In this document: positions 40,476 to 48,369 of the stretch, piece after piece
How the letters are laid out: each line of letters starts with the position of its first letter
Position numbering within the stretch: the first letter of the stretch is position 1
Source of the DNA: Amycolatopsis bartoniae
GTDB lineage: Bacteria > Actinomycetota > Actinomycetes > Mycobacteriales > Pseudonocardiaceae
NCBI RefSeq assembly: GCF_014191255.1
Contig: NZ_JACHWH010000009.1
Coordinates: 1-64,000, forward strand
DNA: 64,000 bases
Direction of reading: 5' to 3'
Made by a program: the position numbers and the translations under genes
The notes under the pieces: model-generated
The model's input: only the letters and a program-made list of their open reading frames with translations
Databases searched by the model: none
What the model was told of the DNA's origin: nothing

Positions 40476-42209
40476 TCACGCCGCCTCCTCGGGGGTCAGC
40501 TGCGAGTGCACGATCTCCTGGTACGTCGGGCACGTGGCGAGCAGCTCGTGGTGTGTGCCGGCGCCCACGATGGAACCGTTGTCCAGCACCAGGATCCGGT
40601 CGGCGTCCAGGATCGTGGAGACGCGCTGCGCCACCACGACCACCGCCGCGTCGCGGGTGTGCGGGCGCAGCGCCCGGCGCAGCGCCGCGTCGGTCGCGAG
40701 GTCCAGCGCCGAGAACGAGTCGTCGAACAGGTAGACCTCCGGCCGCCGCACGAGAGCCCTGGCGATCGCCAGCCGCTGGCGCTGGCCGCCGGACACGTTG
40801 GTGCCGCCCTGGGCGATCGTCGCCTCCAGCCCGCCCGTCATCGCCTCGACGAAATCCTTCGCCTGCGCGATCTCCAGCGCCTCCCACAGCTCCTCGTCGG
40901 TCGCGTCCGGATTGCCGTAACGCAGGTTGCTGGCCACCGTGCCGGTGAACAGGTACGCCCGCTGCGGCACCAGCCCGATCCGCTGCCACAGCACGTCCGG
41001 GTCGAGCTCCCGCACGTCCACCCCGTCGACGAGCACCTCACCCGCCGTGACGTCGATCAGCCGTGGCACCAGCGACAGCAGCGTGGTCTTGCCCGCGCCG
41101 GTGCTGCCGACGATCGCCGTGGTGGTGCCGGCCCGCGCCTGGAACGAGATGTCGCGCAGCACCGGCTCCGCGGCACCGGGGTACCGGAACTCGACGCCGC
41201 GGAACTCGACCTGCCCGTGCGCCCGCAGCTCCCGCACCGGCGCGAGCGGCGGGCGCACCGAGGACTCCGTGTCGAGCACCTCGTTGAGCCGCTCCGCGCA
41301 CACCGCCGCCCGCGGGATCATGATCGAGATGAACGTCGCCATCATCACCGACGCCAGGATCTGCAGCAGGTAGTTCAGGAACGCCGTGAGCGCGCCGATC
41401 TGCATCTCCCCCGCGTCGACCCGATGCGAGCCGAACCACAGCACCGCCACGCTGGAGGCGTTGAGGATCAGCATCACCGTCGGGAAGATCAGCGCCTGCA
41501 GCCGCCCGACCCGCAACGCGGTGTCCGTCAGCGTGGTGTTGGCCGCGCCGAAACGCTGCGTCTCCGCGCGCTCCCGGACGAACGCGCGCACCACCCGGAT
41601 GCCCGACAGCTGCTCCCGCAGCACCCGGTTGACCTGGTCGATGCGCTCCTGCATCAGACGGAACTGCGGCACCATCCGCGTGACGATCAACCCGATCGCG
41701 ATCAGCAGCACCGGCACGCAGACCAGCAGCAGCCAGGACAGCCCCACGTCCTCCCTCAGCGCGAGCACGATGCCCGCGACGCACATGATCGGCGCGGTGA
41801 CCAGCACCGTGCACACCAGGACCACCAGCAGCTGCACCTGCTGCACGTCGTTGGTGGTGCGCGTGATGAGCGACGGCGCGCCGAACTGCGCGACCTCCCG
41901 CGCCGAGAACTGGCCGACCCGCGAGAACACCGCGGCCCGCACGTCGCGGCCGAAGCCCATCGCGGCGCGAGCGCTGAAGAAAACCGCTCCGCCGGAGCAG
42001 AGGATCTGCAGTACCGTGACGGTGAGCATCCAGCCGCCGGTCTTCAGGATGTAGCCCGTGTCGCCGCGGACCACGCCGAAGTCGATGATGTCGGCGTTCA
42101 GGCTCGGCAGGTAGAGCGACGCCACCGTGCCGATCAGCTGGAGCACGAGCACGATCGTGAGCTCCTGCCGGTACGGCCGCAGGTGCGTGCGCAACAGGCG
42201 GATGAGCAC
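40476..42209 (-). CDS. ABC exporter half-transporter (partner subunit)
   Basis: 577-residue ATPase-permease fusion. Six membrane helices (about 15-315) are followed by the nucleotide-binding domain. Walker A is VGSTGAGKTTL, the signature is VSGGQRQRL, Walker B is VYLFDDSFSAL with Asp in place of the catalytic Glu, and the H-loop is VAQRVSTI with Gln in place of His. These are degenerate-site changes typical of one half of a heterodimeric exporter. GTG 42207-42209 is preferred because homologous proteins begin at LIRLLRTHLRPYR and a GGGGGA site precedes it; ATG 42221 is the alternative. It is divergent from a TetR gene. Confidence 0.93.
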   Translation of the reverse strand: MLIRLLRTHLRPYRQELTIVLVLQLIGTVASLYLPSLNADIIDFGVVRGDTGYILKTGGWMLTVTVLQILCSGGAVFFSARAAMGFGRDVRAAVFSRVGQFSAREVAQFGAPSLITRTTNDVQQVQLLVVLVCTVLVTAPIMCVAGIVLALREDVGLSWLLLVCVPVLLIAIGLIVTRMVPQFRLMQERIDQVNRVLREQLSGIRVVRAFVRERAETQRFGAANTTLTDTALRVGRLQALIFPTVMLILNASSVAVLWFGSHRVDAGEMQIGALTAFLNYLLQILASVMMATFISIMIPRAAVCAERLNEVLDTESSVRPPLAPVRELRAHGQVEFRGVEFRYPGAAEPVLRDISFQARAGTTTAIVGSTGAGKTTLLSLVPRLIDVTAGEVLVDGVDVRELDPDVLWQRIGLVPQRAYLFTGTVASNLRYGNPDATDEELWEALEIAQAKDFVEAMTGGLEATIAQGGTNVSGGQRQRLAIARALVRRPEVYLFDDSFSALDLATDAALRRALRPHTRDAAVVVVAQRVSTILDADRILVLDNGSIVGAGTHHELLATCPTYQEIVHSQLTPEEAA

Positions 42210-42230
42210 GAGATCCCCCATCGGAAACGA

Positions 42231-42286
42231 TCCGTATCTAATATGGGCACAGTAGCCGAGGGAAATAAGATACGCAACGTATTTTA
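42231..42286. promoter_or_regulatory. A/T-rich palindromes in the ABC/TetR divergent promoter
   Basis: AAGATACG (42267-42274) and CGTATTTT (42278-42285) are inverted around CAA with one mismatch, extended by a T/A pair on the outside. A related half-site CGTATCT is at 42231-42237. The main palindrome ends ten bases before the TetR start, suiting autorepression and control of the ABC operon. Confidence 0.6.
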
Positions 42287-42295
42287 GGGGAGTTC

Positions 42296-42982
42296 GTGCC
42301 GGAGCCGAAGCCACGCCGCCGGGGCAAGGAACTGGAAGACGTCATCCTCGACATCACGTGGGTCGAGCTGGTGGAAGTCGGCTACAACCGGTTGACGATC
42401 GAGTCGGTCGCGAAGCGGGCGCGGACGAGCAAACCGGTCATCTACCGCCGCTGGTCGAACCGGGCCGAGCTCGTCCTCGCCGCCTGGGCCCGCCAGACCC
42501 CGACCGAAATGGCCGTGCCGATCGACACCGGCAGCCTCCGCGGGGACCTGATCGCCCTGTTCCGCCGCGTCGCCGAACGCGCCAACAGCGTCATGACCGA
42601 GGTGATCGCGGGCGTGATGGGTGAAGCCTTCCGCCACCCCGAGGTGGTCGAGCTGCTGCACCAGCGGCTCCGGCAGTCACCGATGTCCTCGACGCTGCAG
42701 GCCATCGTGGACCGCGCCGTCGCCCGCGGCGAGCTCGACCCGGTGGAGCTGCCCGCCAGGGTGACGAGGGTGCCGCTCGACCTCATCCGCAACGAGACTC
42801 TCCTGTGCCGCGGCCCGATGCCGGAGCAGGCGGTCATCGACCTGGTCGACGAGGTGTACCTGCCGCTGCTGCACGGCCTCGCGGCGCGGTCAGTGGAAGC
42901 GGTGCACGACAGCGTGCCCCTTGCCGCGCGCGATGAGCCAGCGGTTCACGGGTGTGGTCAGCACGAACGCCAGGAGCAGTGA
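42296..42982 (+). CDS. TetR/AcrR family regulator
   Basis: 228-residue regulator. The helix-turn-helix region reads LTIESVAKRARTSKPVIYRRW (about 29-49), with the TetR_C helical domain to about 200. GTG 42296 follows GGGGAG. The last 30 residues (from about 198) are Pro/His/Gln-rich, unlike TetR proteins, and lie entirely within the 93-base overlap with the opposite DUF4396 gene, suggesting stop-codon loss and extension. It is divergent from the ABC exporter and likely its repressor. Confidence 0.9.
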   Translation: MPEPKPRRRGKELEDVILDITWVELVEVGYNRLTIESVAKRARTSKPVIYRRWSNRAELVLAAWARQTPTEMAVPIDTGSLRGDLIALFRRVAERANSVMTEVIAGVMGEAFRHPEVVELLHQRLRQSPMSSTLQAIVDRAVARGELDPVELPARVTRVPLDLIRNETLLCRGPMPEQAVIDLVDEVYLPLLHGLAARSVEAVHDSVPLAARDEPAVHGCGQHERQEQ

Positions 42983-43354
42983 CCCGGCCAGCGAGCCCCA
43001 GAACAGCCCGTCGCCGAGCCCGGCGTCCATCGCGCCCGGCACCGCGACGACCACCGCGTTGTCCACGACCTCCATCACCGCGATCGACACGCTGTCGGCG
43101 GCGAGCGCGATCTTGAGCGCGTCCCGGACGCCGACACCCGCGCGCAGCACGCCGCGCATGGTGAGGGCGTAACCGAAGCCGAACGCCAGCACGATCGAGA
43201 GCACGACCGTGACCGCGTTGGACAGCCCGGCCGCGGTGCCGATGACCATGCCGAGCACCTCGCCGAGCGCGCAGCCGGTGAGGCAGTGCAACGTGGCCTG
43301 TGCCGCGCTCGCCCAGGTCGCCGCGTGTGCGGAGTTATGTGTACCGGAGTCCAT
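42890..43354 (-). CDS. DUF4396 membrane protein, possibly metal-responsive
   Basis: 154-residue protein with four hydrophobic segments. The family signature TWASAAQATLHCLTGCALGE (about 13-32) carries two cysteines and a histidine in an HCxxGC pattern that could bind copper or another soft metal. Known proteins of this family are uncharacterised. A G/C-tract palindrome resembling CsoR operators lies directly upstream, supporting a metal-stress role; that is inference. Its 3' end overlaps the convergent TetR gene by 93 bases. Confidence 0.85.
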   Translation of the reverse strand: MDSGTHNSAHAATWASAAQATLHCLTGCALGEVLGMVIGTAAGLSNAVTVVLSIVLAFGFGYALTMRGVLRAGVGVRDALKIALAADSVSIAVMEVVDNAVVVAVPGAMDAGLGDGLFWGSLAGSLLLAFVLTTPVNRWLIARGKGHAVVHRFH

Positions 43355-43359
43355 CTCTA

Positions 43360-43420
43360 TACCCCCTCCGGGTACACAGTAAGCCGAGACGAACTTCCGC
43401 GCAAGTACGGGGTAGGGGTA
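43360..43420. promoter_or_regulatory. G/C-tract inverted repeats upstream of DUF4396 (CsoR-like sites)
   Basis: TACCC (43360-43364) and GGGTA (43370-43374) are inverted around CCTCC, six bases before the ATG. TACGGGGTAGGGGTA (43406-43420) is a second G-tract cluster. CsoR/RcnR regulators recognise TACCC-GGGTA type sites in actinobacteria. No csoR gene is in the window. Confidence 0.5.
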
Positions 43421-43421
43421 T

Positions 43422-43735
43422 CTAGGCGATCCGGAAGACGGGGTAGTTCCTCGCGATCTTCACGAACTCGCCGACGGGCGCGACCGGCACGTGGAGCCGG
43501 ACACCGGGAGCGACGGCCAGGTACTGCCGCGCGCTCCCCTGCCTCGACCTCGACGAGGCGCACCGGTTCGCGGCGGCCGTGCCGGAGCGCCGCCTGTCCC
43601 CCGGCCGCGGACGTTGCGCGCCCAGTTCGTGTGCTCGCCGAGTATCGCCACCAGGTAGTGTTCGGCGACGACCACCGGCAGCGAAGCGATGCGACCAGTT
43701 TTCCGACATCCCGCCCCCCAGCGCAGGCCGGGCCG
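43422..43735 (-). pseudogene. Decayed deazaflavin-dependent nitroreductase-family gene
   Basis: Three minus-strand frames must be joined to recover the family. One reads RKTGRIASLPVVVAEHYL and AILGEHTNWARNVR. The next reads QAALRHGRREPVRLVEVEAG. The last reads RQYLAVAPGVRLHVPV, then GEFVKIARNYPVFRIA and a TAG stop at 43422. The first shift is explained by one extra G in a run of five near 43600. The second needs a small deletion near 43530. The N-terminus is also missing. DUF385/Ddn-like F420-linked proteins are normally about 130-150 residues. The order and spacing of the fragments make this a genuine pseudogene rather than chance. Confidence 0.85.
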
Positions 43736-43747
43736 AGGGCGCCAGGG

Positions 43748-46700
43748 TCAGAAGTCCCCGATCCGCCAAGGGGTCGCGGCCTGCGTCAGGCCGATCATGC
43801 CCGAGACCAGGCGCATCTGGTCCACGGTACGGATGTCCGCCTCGACCAGGCGCGGCGAGCACACCAGCACCGCGAGCGCCTGCGCCCGCGAGAGCGCGAC
43901 GTTGAGCCGGTTGCGCGACAGCAGGAAGTCCAGTCCGCGCGGCAGGTCGACGGCCGAGGACGAGGTCATCGTCGCGAGCACCACCGGCGCCTCCTGCCCC
44001 TGGAAGCGGTCCACGGTCCCGACGCGCACACCCGGGTGCCCGGCCCGCTCCAGCGCCCTGGCCACCGTGCGCGTCTGCATGTTGTACGGCGCGACGACGA
44101 GGATGTCCTCGTCCGCCAGCCGCCGGACACCGTCGTGGTCGGTCCACTTGCGACCGTGCACAGCGGACACCAGCTCGACGACGGCCTCGGCTTCCTCCAC
44201 GGATCGCGTGGTGTTGCCCCGGTGGTCGACTTCGAGCACGTGCAGCCCGGAGCGGACGCCGTCGATCCCGCGCTGCGCCGTGGACGGGTGGGCGTGCAGC
44301 TTTCCCGCGTAGGACAGCCGCGACACCGGCTCGCAGACGTCCGGGTGCATCCGCCGGGTCTGGTCGAGGAAGTAGCCGAGCCCGGGCGGGATCACGTCGG
44401 CGTCGCCGAGCAGGTGCCCCAGCGCGGACGCCTCGGCACCGGCGGGATGGGTGCCCTGCACGACCTGGGGCAGCTGCTGCGGATCGCCGAGCAGCACCAG
44501 GTTCCGCGCCGCCGTCGACACCGCGAGCGCGTCGGCGAGTGCGAACTGCCCGGCCTCGTCGACGATCAGCACGTCGAACGGCTCGGCCCGCACGGCGGCG
44601 TTGGCGAACGTCCACGCGGTGCCGCCGACGAGGTGACCGTCGTCGTGCTCGGTGCGCCACCGCACGAGCGCGTCGTTGGTCCTGGGCTGCTCCCACGGCA
44701 CATCCGGTTCGGGGGTCTTGCGGGGCCGCTTGGCGCACGGCAGCTCCGGCGCGTTCGCCTTCGCCGCGGCGAGCACGTTCTCCACCGCCTTGTGGCTGTT
44801 CGACGTGACGGCGACGGTCCGGCCCGCTCGCACGAGGTGCGCGATGAGGCGGCCGGCGAGGTAGGTCTTGCCCGCTCCCGGCGGTCCCTGCACCGCGAGC
44901 GTCGAGCCGTCGAGCGCGTCGACGGCTTCGATGACCGTGCGCACCAGGTCCTCGCCGGGCTCCGGCAACGCGCGGCCACCCCGCAACCGCGGCGGAAGGC
45001 GGCGCAGCAGGTCGATTCCGGGATGCGCGGGCAGTTCCGGCAGGCGGTCGACGACGAACTGCGCGAGCTCGGCGACGGCCTCGTCCTTGGGCGAGGGCCG
45101 CACGGGACTGCCGGGCAGCACGGCGGACGGCAGGCCGTCCCCGGTCTCGTCGACCTTGCAGCTCTCCTCCAGCGTCAGCTCCTCGGCCGACGCGGCGACC
45201 ACCCGCGCGTCGCGTGCCGCGCCGTCGTAGCGGAGCCGCACCTGGTCGCCGGACGTGAACGGGTGCGGCCGGTCGGGATCGCACGCGAGCACGAGCGTCC
45301 GCTTCGCCGTGCGCGCCCGGCCCGTGGGCGGCACCCACTCCCCCGCGTGCACCGACACCGGCACCGCACACGTCGTGTCCGCCTCCAGCTCCGCGAGCGG
45401 CGCGGCGAGCTGGCGGAAGAACTCCCACCACGCCGGGTTGGTCTCGCGGCGGTGGTAGCCGACGCACGCGGCGAGCAGCGCGGCCGCCTCGTCGCCGGTG
45501 GCGTTGAGGGCCCTGGTCAGCCCGGCGAGGCGCGCGGCCCGTTCCGCGCGGCGCTCCGCGTCCACCTGGTCCGTCGTGTCGCGCAGCAGAGCGTCCACAT
45601 CGGACTCGACGGGTGCGGGCGGCGGCTCGATGCCCGCCTTTTCGCGGATCTCGTGCAGGAACTCGAACAACCGCAGGGTGGAGACGCAGTCGTACTCGTT
45701 GTAGTCGCTGATCCCGCGCAGCACCTCGGCCGCGTGCTCGCGCTCGCCGAGATCGGTGAGCGTCAGGTACTCCTCGTACGCCTCGATGCTCGACACCGCG
45801 GTCTTCACGTCGCCGTCGCGCGCGGACGGCATGTAGAGCGGCTCCAGGTACTTGATCGAGTAGGACCGCTGCGAGACCCGCAAAGCCTTGCGCACCACGG
45901 CGTACAGGTCGACGAGCGCGCCCCGGCGCAGCAGGTCGTCGACCTCCTCCTCGCGCGTGCCGTGCAGGGCCGCGAGCCGCTTGAGCGCGGTGACCTCGTA
46001 GGGCGCGTAATGGTAGACGTGCGCCCCGGGATCCTCGGCGAGGCGCTGGGTCGCGAAGTCGACGAACCGCTCGAAGGCCCGCTTCTCCTCCGCGCGCGAG
46101 TGCGCCCAGAAGGGGATGAACTCACCGTCCGGCGTCACGGCGCCGAACAGGTACTCCAGTCCAGTGCCGCCGAGCGCGTAGGGATCGCCTTCCATGTCGA
46201 AGAACACGTCACCGGGACGGGCGGGCGGCAGCGCGGCGAGCGCGTCCGGGTCGACGATCTCGTAGCTGATCTCGCCCGTCTCGTCCTGGCGCACCTGGAT
46301 CGCCGCCTGGGCCCGCAGGGCGGTGAACGAGCGCGGCGACATGTCCCGCGGCCGGTCCTCGGGCGTCGCGGCGGCGAGCCGGTCGATCGTGCCGAGCCCG
46401 GCCGCGGCGAGCTTGCGGCGCTGGTCGGAGCGGATGCCAGCGACGAGCGCGAGGTCGCGGTCGGCTTCGCGGCCTTCGGCGCAGTGCCGGGCGAAACCGC
46501 ACCCCGCGCACGCCGGGCGTTCGTCCGACCACAGCCGTTCGGGCAGCCGGGCCGGGCGGCCGGCCAGCTTGGCGCGCAACCGGTGCAGCAGCGGCAGGAA
46601 GTCGTCGGCGTGCAGCGTCGTGGTGCTGCCGTCGCCCAGCAGCAGGTGCATGTCCGGCCCGGCGGGCCAGCCGCCGCGGCGCAACGCGTCGGCGTACGCG

Positions 46701-47119
46701 GTGACCTGCAGGACCGCGGCCGGGCGCGCATGCCGGGCCAGCTTCGTGTCGTAGACCTCGTACCGGCCTTCGGCGTCGCGCACCAGGAAGTCCGCGCGGC
46801 CGGTGAACTCACCGTCGTCGAACACCGCCTGGTAGACCACCGGCGCGCCCGCTCGCAGGGCGTCCGCGGTCGCGGCGGCGGCCGAGACGCGGTCGTGGTA
46901 GTCGATCTCGACGAGCCCCGGCCGCTCCTCGCGGAACCGCGCGAGCGTGGCCTGTTCGTGTGCCTGCCCGTGCTTCACGGCGAGCGCGTCGCCCCCGGCC
47001 TCCGGCGTCGGCGCGCCCGGCAGCTTCGCGGCGAACGCCTGCTTGAGGATGCTGCGGTGCTCGCATTCGAGCAGGTCGGCGAGGTCCGAGGGCGTGTGCA
47101 TCGCCGGGGAGTCTGACAC
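43748..47119 (-). CDS. TM0106-type RecB-like nuclease fused to a superfamily 1 helicase
   Basis: 1123-residue protein. An N-terminal PD-(D/E)XK nuclease (about 1-220) has GRADFLVRD and YEVYDTKLAR, then a CAGCGFARHC cluster that may hold Fe-S. An RNase H-like/DEDD exonuclease segment follows, with FFDMEGDPY (about 306-314) and YNEYDCVSTLRL. The C-terminal UvrD/Dna2-like helicase has Walker A GPPGAGKTYL (about 758), Walker B VLIVDEAGQF, and late motifs TVDRFQGQEAPVV and LNVALSRA. It probably processes DNA or RNA ends, in repair or defence. GTG 47117-47119 is used; ATG 47101 is possible. It stands alone. Confidence 0.92.
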   Translation of the reverse strand: MSDSPAMHTPSDLADLLECEHRSILKQAFAAKLPGAPTPEAGGDALAVKHGQAHEQATLARFREERPGLVEIDYHDRVSAAAATADALRAGAPVVYQAVFDDGEFTGRADFLVRDAEGRYEVYDTKLARHARPAAVLQVTAYADALRRGGWPAGPDMHLLLGDGSTTTLHADDFLPLLHRLRAKLAGRPARLPERLWSDERPACAGCGFARHCAEGREADRDLALVAGIRSDQRRKLAAAGLGTIDRLAAATPEDRPRDMSPRSFTALRAQAAIQVRQDETGEISYEIVDPDALAALPPARPGDVFFDMEGDPYALGGTGLEYLFGAVTPDGEFIPFWAHSRAEEKRAFERFVDFATQRLAEDPGAHVYHYAPYEVTALKRLAALHGTREEEVDDLLRRGALVDLYAVVRKALRVSQRSYSIKYLEPLYMPSARDGDVKTAVSSIEAYEEYLTLTDLGEREHAAEVLRGISDYNEYDCVSTLRLFEFLHEIREKAGIEPPPAPVESDVDALLRDTTDQVDAERRAERAARLAGLTRALNATGDEAAALLAACVGYHRRETNPAWWEFFRQLAAPLAELEADTTCAVPVSVHAGEWVPPTGRARTAKRTLVLACDPDRPHPFTSGDQVRLRYDGAARDARVVAASAEELTLEESCKVDETGDGLPSAVLPGSPVRPSPKDEAVAELAQFVVDRLPELPAHPGIDLLRRLPPRLRGGRALPEPGEDLVRTVIEAVDALDGSTLAVQGPPGAGKTYLAGRLIAHLVRAGRTVAVTSNSHKAVENVLAAAKANAPELPCAKRPRKTPEPDVPWEQPRTNDALVRWRTEHDDGHLVGGTAWTFANAAVRAEPFDVLIVDEAGQFALADALAVSTAARNLVLLGDPQQLPQVVQGTHPAGAEASALGHLLGDADVIPPGLGYFLDQTRRMHPDVCEPVSRLSYAGKLHAHPSTAQRGIDGVRSGLHVLEVDHRGNTTRSVEEAEAVVELVSAVHGRKWTDHDGVRRLADEDILVVAPYNMQTRTVARALERAGHPGVRVGTVDRFQGQEAPVVLATMTSSSAVDLPRGLDFLLSRNRLNVALSRAQALAVLVCSPRLVEADIRTVDQMRLVSGMIGLTQAATPWRIGDF

Positions 47120-47139
47120 GTTCCCCGGCGCCGATCGGG

Positions 47140-47692
47140 TCAGGACACGCTGGCGACGGCCAGGAACTCGGTCACGGCTTCGGCCGTCACGAGGTCACGG
47201 GTGTTGCGGCCGAGGACCCGCGGTGCCTTGCCCGGCCCCGGGATGACGTGCCCGCCACCCTCGACGGTGTAGAGCATGACCGGCGCCTTGCCGTCCTCGC
47301 GGTAGTCGGTGCGGACGGCCGCCGCGGTGCGGCAGGGGCGTCGTCGTCGGAGCGGCGGTGATCCCGTTGCGGGCGGCGTAGTACGCGGCGGTTTCGGGAG
47401 CCGGTGCGGGGTCTCGTGCACGAGGCGGATCACGAACTGACCGCCGTTGGAGTAGCCGATCGGAAACGTCCGGCTGGTCCCGGTGTGGGCGGTCACCTCG
47501 TCCAGCACGGCTTCGGTGAAGGCGACGTCGTCTTCGGTCCCGAACGTGGTGGCCTTGCGCGGGTCGTTCCAGTGCTTCCGGTGCCCGTCGAGGTACGCGA
47601 CGACGCCGCGGCCGCCGGCGGTCCCGGCGGCGAACCCGGACGCGGCGCGCACCTGGCGGCCGGTCTGGTTGGAGCCGTGGAAGACGAGGAAG
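47140..47692 (-). pseudogene. Decayed PHB-depolymerase/esterase-like gene
   Basis: Recognisable pieces of an LpqC/poly(3-hydroxybutyrate) depolymerase-like alpha/beta hydrolase are present: LFLVFHGSNQTGRQVRA near the upper end, GHRKHWNDPRKATTF, the nucleophile elbow PIGYSNGGQFVIRLVHE, and a C-terminal VMLYTVEGGGHVIPG with the catalytic His. The middle is frameshifted (ETAAYYAARNGITAAP lies in another frame) and shorter than in intact homologues. The signal peptide and N-terminus are absent; at about 47692 the frame runs into the TetR gene on the other strand. This is a 5'-truncated, internally deleted pseudogene. Confidence 0.85.
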
Positions 47693-48238
47693 AGCGTGCT
47701 GACGGCCGCGCGCAAGCAGCTGCGCGCGACCGGTGAGGCGCCGCCGATGAAGGAGCTGGCGCGACTCGCGGGGGTCGGGGTCGGCACGGTGTACCGGCAC
47801 TTCCCGACGCAGCAGGCGTTGCTGGAGGCGCTGGGTGTCGACGGGATGCGGCGGTTGGTGGCGGCCTGTGAGGCGGCAGCCGGAAATCCCGATCCGGTGG
47901 CCGGGTTCGAGCGGATCACCGAGTTCGTGCTGCGTGGGCAGCTGTCGGATCCCGGCGTGGCAGCCGTGTTGGCCGCAGGACAGGCGTGTGGCGAGGCTTC
48001 ACCGCTCGCCGCCCGGCTCGGCGCCGCGGTCGACGAGGTGCTGGGCCGGGCGCGGGCCGCGGGCGCGATACGGCCGGAGGTGAGCGCGGACGACATCCGC
48101 CGCCTGCTCGTCGGCACCGCGTACGCGCTGCGCCCGGTGCCGGACGAGCCCCGGATCCGGCTGTACCTCACGCTGTTCCTCGACGGACTGCGCCCGCGGG
48201 GGAAGACTGGCCGGGTGGCCGATGCGGACCGGCCATGA
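47669..48238 (+). CDS. TetR family regulator with damaged 5' end
   Basis: Up to 189 residues. RKSVLTAARKQLRATGEAPP and MKELARLAGVGVGTVYRHF are an almost complete TetR DNA-binding domain, and the C-terminal domain is normal through LYLTLFLDGL. No ATG exists near the expected start. The only in-frame choices are TTG 47669, which lies within esterase-derived sequence, and GTG 47696, which would remove helix 1 in part. The 5' end appears to have been fused to the divergent esterase pseudogene by a deletion that removed the promoter. It may be non-functional. Confidence 0.6.
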   Translation: MEPWKTRKSVLTAARKQLRATGEAPPMKELARLAGVGVGTVYRHFPTQQALLEALGVDGMRRLVAACEAAAGNPDPVAGFERITEFVLRGQLSDPGVAAVLAAGQACGEASPLAARLGAAVDEVLGRARAAGAIRPEVSADDIRRLLVGTAYALRPVPDEPRIRLYLTLFLDGLRPRGKTGRVADADRP

Positions 48239-48311
48239 GTCCGATGCCCGGGTGGGGCAACGGGACGCACACTCGTGCCATCCTGTTCGTCCCGTCCGGC
48301 AAGGAGTTCTC

Positions 48312-48347
48312 GTGTCCGAACACATTTTCATCAGCACCGGCCGCTGA
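48312..48347 (+). CDS. Possible 11-residue leader peptide
   Basis: GTG at 48312 preceded by AAGGAG at the ideal distance, then codons for VSEHIFISTGR and a stop, 22 bases before the DUF427 start. It could be a leader, the remains of a lost gene, or chance. Confidence 0.2.
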   Translation: MSEHIFISTGR

Positions 48348-48369
48348 GGCGCCGGCGAGAGGCGGAGTG

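Noticed and set aside
43286-47116. A 1276-codon plus-strand open frame
   Set aside because: It is the antisense shadow of the nuclease-helicase gene, with no domain and Arg/Gly/Val-rich composition.
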